Shown: positions 1 through 8,722 of the stretch, piece after piece
Layout: the number at the start of each line of letters is the position of its first letter
How positions within the stretch are numbered: the first letter of the stretch is position 1
Assembly (NCBI RefSeq): GCF_000002865.3
Contig: NW_001865040.1
Coordinates: 2,526,074 to 2,537,658 of the forward strand
Origin: Monosiga brevicollis MX1
Lineage: Eukaryota; Opisthokonta; Choanoflagellata; Craspedida; Salpingoecidae
DNA: 11,585 nucleotides
Direction: 5' to 3'
Made by a program: the position numbers and the translations under genes
Notes under the pieces: model-generated
The model's database searches: none
What the model saw: the letters and a program-made list of their open reading frames with translations, nothing else
Told to the model about the DNA's origin: nothing

Positions 1-5
1 GGGTT

Positions 6-26
6 CCCCCCCCCCCCCCCCCCCCC
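6..26. repeat. Poly-C tract (21 C)
   Basis: Uninterrupted run of 21 C near the left edge, just upstream of the acceptor (CACTTTTAG) ending at 45, so it lies in an intron of the guanylate cyclase gene. Such a run may also mark an assembly gap edge or a length-uncertain sequencing region. Confidence 0.85.
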
Positions 27-45
27 GGCCAATGATCACTTTTAG

Positions 46-3000
46 CTATCCAAGCATGATTGCCCCCTCGTTCCGCCCCGAAATCCAGCGTGATGGCCCC
101 CTTCTTCTCCACTACTACTCTGTGTGCGTAACGTTGTTCTTTGGCAACGCGGTTGCTTCTCCAACGTAGTACTCCCTGAAACACGCTCCACAACTCAACT
201 AACCCGTCCCGACGCTGAATCGCTTGACCCCCCACAGGCGTCCCGGTCTTTGGGGCTACTCATACACTCTCTTGGTTGTCGCCGCACGCGAAATTTACGA
301 TGAGGAGATCACCATCACCCACTATCAAAAGCGGTGCGTGGCCCTGCCATCTCGCTGTCTTTCGTAATGTCTCAGCCCTTGTGCTTCCTCCAATCACGTG
401 CTGCGGTCCCTCTTCCTGATGCATTCGTGCCATCCATTTATTGCCACAGCCATGAGGGACACGACCACGACATCTTTGCCATTGTCAACAAGGGCTCGGA
501 CCGCTACGCCTACCCTTCGGAGGAAAGCACCAAGACGCAGGGCAGCCACGAGCTCTGCAAGCGTGTCTTCAACGCCAGCCACGTGAACGACCTGTTTCCC
601 TGGCACTTGGAGTTTGATCGTCAACTTCGCGTCACCTCCATGGGCTCGTCCCTAGCCAGCCGCTTCCCCCAGCTTGATCTGAGCGAACCCGTCAATCTTT
701 TCGACATTTGCAAGATCCAGCGGCCCTCGCTTTTGCGTCAGGACTTTGAGCACTTTTTGCAATACGACCGCCAATCGTTTATGCTTATCGTCAAGGATAA
801 CACCTACCTGGCCAAAAAGGAAGAAAAGCGTGAAGAGCGTCGCCGCAAGAAGATGGCGCGCGCCGAAGAGGCTGCCATCGCTGCCGCCGCCACTGCCAAT
901 AAGACCAACAACGCCACCGGGTGCCCTTTCTCGCACGGCGTGAACAACAGCGAGAGTACTGGCATGAGCCCGAGCACCATGCTTGAGCAAATTCGAGGCC
1001 TCAGCATGACCCGTTCGACATCCTCAGCTAGTAGTCTCGAAGCAGCCCGCTTCATTGCCGAAACAGTCGATTGTACGTTGTGCCTTCCGAACAAGCCGCT
1101 TGCCACGCCAATGCTGGCGATCCAGCCATCCTCTTCCAAACATCATGCGACCAATTCTGACACTGTCGTTTTCTCGGTCTCCCCACAGACTTGTACCTCA
1201 AGGGTGAACTTGTATACCACCCTGAATGCGACACCATCTTCATGGCTGGCTCGCCCCATGTACGTTGCCGCGCGTCTACCTCACGTCCTCCCATCGCGCG
1301 CTCATTCCAAGCACCTGCCTCACCAACAACACCCCTTGGGCGGTCCCTTAGGTCACCAAACCCTCAGAGATGTACCTGCGTGACATGTCCTTGGTCGACT
1401 TACCCGTGCATGCCAACGGCCGTGAGCTGCTCTTTTCCTCCATGCATCAAACAGCCACCATCAGCATCGCCCGTCAGCTCGAAGATACCATGGAGCATCT
1501 GGATGAGGCCAAGGCTGACATGAACCGCCAAAAGGCTCGCGTCGAAGAACTCCTGCATGGCATCTTACCCCCAGCCATTGCTGACCAGCTTGCGCGAGGC
1601 GTGCGCCCCGAGGCTGAGCGCTATCGCAGCGTCACCATCTTGTTCAGCGATATTGTCGGTCAGTCTGGCCAAGGGCCCGGTGTTCCATCCCGCTCACAGC
1701 CCCGGCTCGTCATTTGCCAGTGGCCGTGCACGCATGCTCATAAGTCTGATCGTCTGCTCTTCTTGTCACTTGAATCTCTTTCTCTTTCTTTCTCTCCACA
1801 GGCTTCACCAAGCTCTCCTCGTCGGTCAAACCGCAGGCCGTGATGAACATGCTTAACGAGCTCTTTTCCAAGTTTGACGCGCTCTGTGACAAGCACAACG
1901 TGTTCAAGGTTGAAACCATTGGCGATGCCTATATGGTCGTCTGTGGCCTGCCCACGCCCAACGAGCGACATCCCATTCACATGGCCCGCTTTGCCATCGA
2001 CATGGCCATGGCTGCACGCAGCGTCAAGTCTCCCGTTGACGGCTCTCCTCTTCAGATTCGGTTTGTTGCTTGTTCCTATGCGTCCTGCAAGTCCAGCACC
2101 GCACGACGTTCCGAAGCAGGACACGCCAACAACTCATGCTTTGCCCCCGCCCCCGCCTTTTTTTTTTTTTTTTTCCTTCTGCTATTGAACACTTCAGAGT
2201 GGGTTTGCATAGTGGCAGCGTGATGGCTGGTGTGGTTGGCATGAAGGCCCCGCGCTACTGCCTCTTTGGTGCGTGATCAAGTATCTAGGCTGGCCGTTGC
2301 TCGACTGCTTTGGTCTTTTGGGGGCTGGTGTTCTTACCCTCTATTCTCCACGCGGCTCGCTTGCTTATTTGGACTCGTGTTTCATCTATAGGCGACGCCG
2401 TGAATACGGCCAGTCGCATGGAGTCCAACTCTGTGGCCGGTTGCATTCAAATGAGCGCCTCCACCATGAGCGAGTTGCATGCTCTTGGCGGTGGCTTCAC
2501 TGTCGTGAAGCGTGGTGAACTCGAAATCAAGGGCAAAGGTGGGTCCAATGTTCACTGACCTGTCCTGTCTTTGGGCCACCTTTCCGTCCTGCTGAACCCC
2601 CATCCGTATCTCACGTATTCTCCGTCCCCGCTGTTAGGCAAGATGGAGACCTATTTCTTGACAGGCGAAGTCGAGGGCATTCCCGAGCTCACGCCCTCAC
2701 CCGAGCTTCTTGCCAAGGCCAAGACGGACAGTGATGCACCCAAGGCTAACGGCAATGTCCACAGCGTAGTGAGCAGCCACCAAATGGTCGCTGCTCCCGC
2801 ACAAGGCTACAACGACTTTTATGACCTGGTGGTGCGCATGGATGGTCGTTCGATGCGCTTGGTGGGCGTGGCGGGCTCCACCAAACTGAAAGATATCATG
2901 GAGTCTGTCGTGAGTCAGCACGGGTAAGTGATTTGCTCTGTGCATGACTGTGACAACGTGAATTCTTGTCTGATCTCGTCCATGCTCCTTGTGTAGCTCC

Positions 3001-3192
3001 GTGGATCAGCCATGGCATCTGTACGCCGACTCTGAGCACGCAGAGATGCTGGTTCTCTCGCAGACCGTGCAGCAACTCGTCAATGGCCACGTCATTGAAG
3101 TCAAGCCCGTGTTTCACGAGCGAAGCCGTCAACTTCGCTCTGTCATCTCGCTCTATGGTGGCTTTCAACGCCGCACAGAGAGCTTGCTCTAG
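46..3192 (+). CDS. Soluble guanylate cyclase, HNOB-HNOBA-cyclase, 5' partial
   Basis: Cytosolic enzyme converting GTP to cGMP, of the haem/NO-sensing family. Exons seen: 46-123, 238-333, 450-1072, 1189-1259, 1352-1658, 1802-2060, 2198-2268, 2392-2538, 2638-2923, 2997-3192; joined they give 710 residues plus a partial codon. Exon 1 follows an acceptor ending at 45, so the N-terminus, including the expected proximal haem His, lies outside the window. Visible residues 1-57 are the end of the HNOB domain (APSF, LHYYS, then VRPGL across the first intron, forming YxSxR). Residues about 75-310 are HNOBA ([21 protein letters not shown]) with a charged insertion. A helical linker ([13 protein letters not shown]) leads to the class III cyclase domain: metal Asp389 (FSDIVGF) and Asp433 (ETIGDAY), guanine-specifying Glu429 and Cys499 (RYCLFG), transition-state Asn506 and Arg510 (NTASR). 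A 150-residue C-terminal extension follows. It looks like the beta subunit but keeps the Asp that metazoan beta chains lost. Single-base exon borders were chosen by phase and family motifs. Confidence 0.93.
2158..2174. repeat. Poly-T run in guanylate cyclase intron 6
   Basis: Seventeen T in a row inside the intron 2061-2197, upstream of the acceptor CACTTCAG. It probably serves as the polypyrimidine tract; its length is likely variable. Confidence 0.8.
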
Positions 3193-3651
3193 TCACAGTT
3201 TGATTTAGCCACCCCTCCTCGTGTTTATTTGCCCCCTTCAATTTCCATTCTCCTGTTTTGAAACATAGTTTGGAGTCACTTCTCGGCGTTTCAATGCAAT
3301 AGGCCGCGCGCTTTATTTGTGTGGCTGATGAGAGAAGTTGGCAGCACCTGCACCGCTTTGAGGGCATATGGCATGAAAACCCGCCATCCTTTTTCAAGCG
3401 TTTTGACTCAGCCCGCTCCGCCTCTTTGAACAACTCTTTTATTTCCTGTCGGTGGCTTTCTTGGCTTTGATTTCTTTGGCTTGCTGTCTCCCCTGTCTAC
3501 TTTTAACCGATTCTTGTTCTTGCTTCGCCTATCGATTGGCTTTTTGGGCTATTTTTCCTCTTCTTCTATCAAGCACGTCATGTGTCGGAGCTGATTGTTG
3601 GTTGCGGGAAGGGGGCTCAATTACAAGTTTTAAAGGAGAGAGAAGAGAAGA
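3193..3651. other. Intergenic stretch after guanylate cyclase
   Basis: No convincing gene. The first part should hold the guanylate cyclase 3' UTR; no AATAAA is seen on the plus strand. From about 3420 to 3580 the plus strand is strongly pyrimidine-rich, so the minus strand reads as Lys/Arg/Glu-rich in all three frames, which argues for composition rather than coding. Minus-strand AATAAA copies occur near 3225, 3310 and 3438; these would suit a longer minus-strand gene if the one ending at 3939 has a further exon. Confidence 0.5.
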
Positions 3652-3948
3652 ATGGCATCATCAAACGCCGAGCGAGGGATGCAGGGCAAGCCCAATGCTG
3701 TCAGCACGCACGCGAAGGTTTATGATGGAACAATGCATTCCGACCTTGAATACTTATGGCAGCACATGGTGATAAAGTTGATTAGAAAAAACAAAGGTCC
3801 TCATGCCTGCTTGGCATCAGTGGCTGCATTTGCAAAAGCTCTGCGCACTGCTTTCGGATTTGCGCTATCGAAGCAGGCTCAACTTAGAATCAATGACAAG
3901 GAACGATGGTGCATTGCTTATGGAGATTGTGAAATGCCTTACCTGTAA
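3652..3948 (+). CDS. Doubtful hypothetical ORF, 98 residues
   Basis: ATG-to-TAA reading frame without introns. No family recognised; the product is mildly basic with an Ala-rich helical stretch (CLASVAAFAKALRTAFGFA). Codons are more A/T-ending (GCA, TCA, AGA, AAA) than in the neighbouring genes. Its last 10 bases overlap, tail to tail, the end of the minus-strand gene whose stop is at 3939-3941. The end also contains a possible donor (CT|GTAAG at 3945), so a spliced continuation is possible. It may be a chance ORF in intergenic sequence or in an intron of the opposite gene. Confidence 0.2.
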   Translation: MASSNAERGMQGKPNAVSTHAKVYDGTMHSDLEYLWQHMVIKLIRKNKGPHACLASVAAFAKALRTAFGFALSKQAQLRINDKERWCIAYGDCEMPYL

Positions 3949-5302
3949 GCCAAGTAGGCATTTTGAAGTTGCTGGCGGCGTTGCGGCGACTTAACCTCAT
4001 TGAACTTGGTGCGTTCGAGCTGCTTGACAGTCTCATCGTACGCCTCCTTGTCCTTACGCTTCTGCTCTTGCGCTATGGCTCGAGCGAGCTCTTTGCGCGT
4101 CTGTACCACTTCGTCAAAGTTGAGCTCGGCTTTGATGGAACTTGGGGCCCGCACCGTCAGCATCTTGCGATCTTGACCACCTCGACTCGAATTGGTGACC
4201 TTGAGACCCATCATCTTCTTGCCTGCATTGGACACCGGAAGGATGAGCAAATGAGTGGAAGCGCCAGTCCAAAGCAAGATTTGTTTTTGTGTCAGACACT
4301 TTACCAGAAAGCCATTCAACGTAGTCGGTAGGCTCTACAATGGCACCACACTCAGCTTCCAGGGCCTCTGACGGAGATGACATGCACATGAATCAGAGTG
4401 GGCTGTGAGGGGTCACACTTAATCGTCGTCGCTGGATGGGACAGAAGATGGCAAAGAGCTCTGAACGTACCAACAAACGGGCATTGTGCATTGCGCATAC
4501 CCGCCAACATGCCCGCGCCCGTGAGGAGGCCGGTGGCTTTGCTATCCTCAAGCGTCATGGCATCCTATTTGCAGATGCAGGCCGCAACCCCGCCGTGGTG
4601 AGCAAACCACGACAGCTTTATAATCTGACTTTGGTGCAAAGGAGAGGAAGGACGGTCTTACAAGGACGGGATTGTAGTGAGCTGCCAACCAAGTGGCGGC
4701 ACGGGTCTCGGGGTCAACCTCATCTTGTAGCCAGACTGGTTTGATTGTGCGGGCAGGGGAGGCGGATTTGCTTTTGGGAGGGGTGCGTGTGGCAGATGCG
4801 GTCGAGCTGAGCTGTCGCCTTGTGGTGCCCCTACATATTTGCAAGGAGCACAAAAGCCGAGCGTGTCAGGCAGCCATATGTGTGCAATCTGAAGCGGTCA
4901 TCATGATGCTCATTGACGAGAAACCAACTTTTCTTTGACGTTTTGTCGAAGCAAGGATGCTTCGCTCTGGGCATCTTTGAGAGATTCAACATGATGCAGA
5001 AGAACACCCCGCAGGTAGGTGAGATTACATCACAGGAGCCGTGTGGTTGCGGACGTGTACAGCCTCTTGCACGTACCCAGTGGCCCAATGGCGAGAGTGC
5101 GCGAGGTATAGGAGGCATTCTCGCTTGGGTCCCGATGCAGCGCCTTGGTATTGGCGGGCGCCGTGGCATAGGCTCCAAGACTGGTGCTGACCTGCGGTAC
5201 ATTTTGCCCCGCAAACTTTTGACGGCGTTGCTCCTGCTCGGCTGCAATTCGAGCCTGGAGCAGCCGCGTTTCATTGGCTGTTTTACTGATGGCGTCAGAC
5301 AT
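3939..5302 (-). CDS. Unrecognised 288-residue protein, helical ends, six exons
   Basis: Not recognised. Exons on the minus strand: 5302-5077, 4974-4925, 4811-4662, 4564-4471, 4367-4305, 4222-3939; total 867 nt, in phase at every junction. The N-terminal 40 residues are a charged helix (TRLLQARIAAEQEQRRQKF). The middle has a basic Ser/Pro-rich linker, then a Trp-containing block (VWLQDEVDPETRAATWLAAH), a Gly/Met-rich segment (TGLLTGAGMLAGMRNAQCPF) and an acidic segment (VEPTDYVEWLSG). The C-terminal 80 residues are strongly charged and probably coiled coil (RKELARAIAQEQKRKDKEAY). No signal peptide or membrane span is seen. Exon 4974-4925 is the least certain: it is short and its donor is weak (GTTTCT). 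The stop TAA lies inside a good donor (AG|GTAAG), so a further exon cannot be excluded. It is divergent from EARS2, 865 bp apart. Confidence 0.7.
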
Positions 5303-5555
5303 GGTGATCGATTGACCTGGCCTGACTTTAGGCCCTCTTCACGCTGGTATCATTCGAGGATTTCAAATCAAGGTGAATGATTCGCAATTTCTCCTGGATG
5401 GCCTTGCCGCCTCAAGAGCACCAGCACTTCGTATGCAGGCTCGCACGTTGCAATTTTTCAACAAGTACGGAGGATCTCACCGGGCCAGCGCAAGACAGAG
5501 GCTGAAATCGGAGCAGAGAGCCGGGGAAGCAGGTGGCAGACACGAAGGACAGCGA

Positions 5556-5582
5556 GGGGGAGGGGGGGGAGGGGGGCGGGGG
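5556..5582 (+). repeat. G-rich tract, potential G-quadruplex
   Basis: Four G runs of 5, 8, 6 and 5 separated by single A, A and C bases. This fits the G-quadruplex rule of four runs of at least three G with short loops. It lies about 250 bp upstream of the minus-strand gene's ATG. Confidence 0.75.
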
Positions 5583-5935
5583 CGGTCGCGGGCAGAGCGG
5601 GAAACTAAAAACAGCGTTGCGAAGGTTTTGTGCCATATTGTCTTGTTTGTTACACTTTGTTCTATAAACGCGAATGAAGTGACGATATCGGTTATTTTTG
5701 GGGTATTTTCGAGCAATTTCGCGATAATTTTCCCAACCGTTCTATAGCACTTGCCTTTCAATTTGCCGTTGGGTACGCAAAACGACTTGGCTTGACATTC
5801 CTCAAACAAAGGGACCAATGCTTCTAAAAAAAGGACCGAACAAGGCACGCGCGCTGATGACTGCCCCATCCGCCCCGCACATCGCCCCCAAGATCCGAGT
5901 TGTTCCAGTCTCAAGACAAACACCATAACTCTGAT

Positions 5936-5973
5936 ACACACACACACACACACAGAAAAAAAAAAAAAAAAAA
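5936..5973. repeat. CA microsatellite followed by poly-A
   Basis: An (AC)n run at 5936-5954 is followed after one G by 18 A (5956-5973). Simple sequence, probably length-variable, in the intergenic region upstream of EARS2. Confidence 0.9.
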
Positions 5974-6107
5974 GAAACCCATTTGTCAGACAAACGCTGT
6001 CTATCCCAACGGGTTGACGGACGAAGAGGTCAAGGGTTCGCACGGGAGGCGGTAAGGAAGGCGGCAGGCGGCAGGGGGGGGTTTGTTGGCGTCAACGGCG
6101 GGTGAGT

Positions 6108-6141
6108 GGGTGGGGATAGGGGTTGGGAGCAGGGAGGAGGG
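6108..6141 (+). promoter_or_regulatory. G-run cluster just upstream of EARS2 start
   Basis: At least six runs of three or four G (6108, 6112, 6119, 6125, 6132, 6139) within 34 bases, on the coding strand and 26 bases before the EARS2 ATG. If transcribed it would be a 5' UTR RNA G-quadruplex candidate; otherwise a promoter element. Folding is inferred from run spacing only. Confidence 0.5.
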
Positions 6142-6167
6142 AGTTGGTGGAGCTGTTGATCGGTTCG

Positions 6168-8619
6168 ATGGCGGTTCGCGTGCGCTTTGCACCCAGCCCC
6201 ACAGGTCTGTGTCACCGATGGAGGAGCACGTGGGCAACCTGCAGCTACTGCGCCTCTCATCCTTGTGCGCGTGCGGCTTGACTGAACCCCCTCCCCCTCC
6301 CTCAATGATTACCGTAGGCTTTCTGCACTTGGGCGGTGTGCGCACGGCCTTGTTCAACTATCTTTTTGCGCGGTCTGTTCTGTTGGTCATGCTTGGCCTT
6401 GGCACGCAGGTTCGCGCGTTTTCTCTCACAGCATGGGTGCCTCGCTCCCTCTGCCTCATCCAGCAAACATGGTGGCAAATTTATTCTGCGCCTCGAGGAC
6501 ACGGACCGCACTCGGTAAAAGAAACCGCACCCCGTATCGCTTTGCATGTGCCTTGTCATTGTCAACAGTGACTCACAATTTTCTCTCGTGCGGCGCACAG
6601 GTTGCAGCCCGAGGCTGTGCAGCGTATCCAGGACGATCTGGCTTGGCTGGGCATGACCGTGGACGAAGGGCCAAGCACTCCTCTCCAGTACGAACTGTGC
6701 GCCATCTCTTAAACAAGCAATCAGGATTGGCTGGCTGCGCCAGACTTGAGCAATTGGGCTGCTATAACGCAAGACAGGCGTACACAAAAAAACAGAACAT
6801 TCGCTTTCTCACTCTTTGCGTGCCATTATCCTAGGCAAGCCAATTTTCGCAACCCAGCGCACGCTGCTTATGTTCAGTCACAGCGCCTTCCTCTCTACCA
6901 AGAGGCCGCTGATGCCCTTTTGCATGAAGGGCATGCCTATCGTTGCTTCTGCAGTGCTGATCGGTGCGGTGCCCGCGCCCACGCTGCAGTGCCTACACAC
7001 TTGCTTATCGTTTACCCTCCGGTAGCTCATGTGGCGCCTGGTGAGGACTCATCAATCGCAGCCTCGAGGCCCTTCGTGTGTCAGCCTATCGCCAGGGACT
7101 GCCCACAAGTTACGACCGTCTTTGCCGAAGCTTGCCCCGCGCTGAAGCCGAGGGTGAGTCGAACACGCCATGACCACCACTTCTCGTCGTTCTGCCTGTC
7201 TGCACTCCTCCCTCACCAATGCCTTCGTGCCTCCCGTTGGACCCCGCAAACTGGTTGCATTCCACCAGCTCGCGCCGCAGATGGTGTACCGCATACTATC
7301 CGGTTTGCCATGCCCACGCAGGGCGAGACGCGTTTTCAAGACCTTGTGTACGGTGACCTGGCCTTTCGCAACGAGCAAATTGACGATCAGGTCCTGATCA
7401 AATCGGACGGCTTCCCCACGTATCATCTTGCCAACGTCGTTGATGACTACGATATGCGCATTTCACACGTCCTCCGGGGCGAGGAATGGCTCTCCTCAAC
7501 AGCCAAACACGTCAATCTCTACCACGCTCTGGGCTTTGAGCCACCCGCCTTTGTACACCTCCCACTCCTCATCAACCCCGACCGCACCAAGCTCTCCAAG
7601 CGGTCTGTCTCTCGTTTCGAGCCCATTCCCGGAGTTGCGAGTGTTCCTCTGCTTCATTCACTTGCTTTTGCTTCGTCTTCACGTGGCTATGCTTCGTCTT
7701 CACGTGGCTAACCCACATCGTCTTCTCTTGTCACGCTCTCATTTTTTGTTCATTCTGCACGGGCGTACAGCAAGGGCTCGCTGTTTGTGTCGCAAATTCA
7801 GGACATGGGCATCTTGCCTTCGGCCCTCAACAACTTTGTCATGCTGCTGGGCTGGTCGGCAAGTGAGGAGCACGCTGAAGCCACCAACCATGCTGATTAT
7901 CTGACCATGGAGGCCTTGACAGAGGTGTTTGACATTGGCCAGCTCAACAAGTCGGCTGCCGTTGTGGCGATGGAGCGTCTCCATTACATCAACAAGCGTC
8001 ACCTCCACTTGGTTGAGCCCCAGGGCGCCCAATTTGATCTCATCTTAGACTACGCACGCCAGCGCCTTGAGCGACAGCCCTGGTTCAACTCGGACAACAC
8101 GCCGACTCATCGTCTAGCTCACCTTGTAGCTCAGCTCAAGCCATCCTTTGATTCGGTGGATGACTTGGTGGCTGGCCTTGAATTCTTTTTTGTTCGACCG
8201 CCGGCACCCACACTGGCCGAGGCTCCGTTTCGTGGCATTACCGCCATGACTGCACAGTTGCGAGAATTGCCTGACTGGCAGCCTGAGGCCATCAAGGGGG
8301 CCTGCTTACATGCCCTAGAAGAAGCCAAGTACGTTGCTTTTGAAGCATGAACACGTGGGACCCAGCTGCACGCGTCAAGCCATAGTTTGTTGCTGTCCTA
8401 TTTGCATGGCAAAATAAGGTTGTCACTGGCTTATTCAAGTGCATGCGTGTGCGTCGATGCTCGTTCCCGTTTAGGGTGGGTCGCAAAAAAGCATTCCCTG
8501 CCTTGCGGCAAGTGCTGGTCAATGGGCAACACGGGCCCCCGTTGTATCCAACTATGGCGCTTCTCGGTCGGGATGAGAGCCTGGCTCGGCTTGAGCAGGC
8601 TCAGCAAGGCGATGCCTGA
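6168..8619 (+). CDS. EARS2: Glutamyl-tRNA synthetase, organellar/bacterial type
   Basis: Class I synthetase charging glutamate onto tRNA for mitochondrial translation. Exons: 6168-6204, 6318-6372, 6464-6514, 6601-6687, 6835-6963, 7062-7153, 7281-7602, 7771-8328, 8475-8619; 1476 nt, 491 residues, the usual family length. Residues 5-19 carry the FAPSPTGFLHLGG signature (HIGH box, split by intron 1). Next come [11 protein letters not shown], the CFCS and YDRLC zinc-site-like Cys motifs (about residues 110-140), [28 protein letters not shown], and KLSKR (254-258, KMSKS box, split by intron 7). The helical anticodon-binding part follows, ending in [16 protein letters not shown] in the last exon. 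Exon 8 read on without splicing would stop at 8348-8350 and lose that end. The start is set by an in-frame TAG at 6117 with no ATG between. [13 protein letters not shown] leaves no mitochondrial presequence, so an upstream exon or another targeting route is possible. Confidence 0.95.
7670..7711 (+). repeat. 21-bp tandem duplication in EARS2 intron 7
   Basis: Two adjacent 21-bp copies of GCTTCGTCTTCACGTGGCTA plus one base, identical except for the last base, inside intron 7603-7770. The intron is the longest in the gene (168 bp). Confidence 0.9.
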
Positions 8620-8722
8620 AGCAAGCGTCTGCGTCGCCTTTAGAAGTTTATTGGGCGGATGTGTGCAGGGCTGGTTGTGGCAACTTTATATGAATTAGAT
8701 TTTACAAAAGAGCGCCAGGTTA
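8620..8722. other. Convergent 3' intergenic gap EARS2/MECR
   Basis: Only 103 bp separate the two stop codons, so the 3' UTRs of both genes must share or overlap this space. No plus-strand AATAAA for EARS2 is seen here. Confidence 0.7.
8647..8652 (-). terminator. Candidate poly(A) signal for MECR
   Basis: AATAAA on the minus strand, about 70 nt downstream of the MECR stop. This is a usual position for a polyadenylation signal, although use of this hexamer in this organism is not established. Confidence 0.4.

Larger units (their letters stand above)
5303..6167. promoter_or_regulatory. Divergent intergenic region between minus gene and EARS2
   Basis: An 865-bp region between two divergent starts, so it should hold both promoters and 5' UTRs. 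No gene is supported; the ORFs here are low-complexity readings of G tracts and dinucleotide repeats. About 5620-5760 is AT-rich (TTATTTTTGGGGTATTTTCG), in contrast with G-rich flanks. No TATA box can be assigned with confidence. Confidence 0.5.

Noticed and set aside
334-1383. A 349-codon unspliced plus-strand ORF
   Set aside because: It begins inside intron 2 and runs through the true exon 3 and intron 3. Only 450-1072 matches the HNOBA domain; the ends are intron translation.
3143-3433. Minus-strand ORF rich in Lys/Glu at its start
   Set aside because: It overlaps the guanylate cyclase last exon and 3' UTR, and all three minus frames are equally charged upstream because the plus strand is pyrimidine-rich.
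4831-5274. Long minus-strand ORF antisense-frame to the unknown gene
   Set aside because: Another frame of the same region; the exon model 5302-5077 plus 4974-4925 explains the coding signal and keeps phase.
5477-6043. Minus-strand 188-codon ORF
   Set aside because: It translates the poly-A (poly-Phe), CA repeat (Cys-Val) and G tract (poly-Pro); low complexity with no domain.
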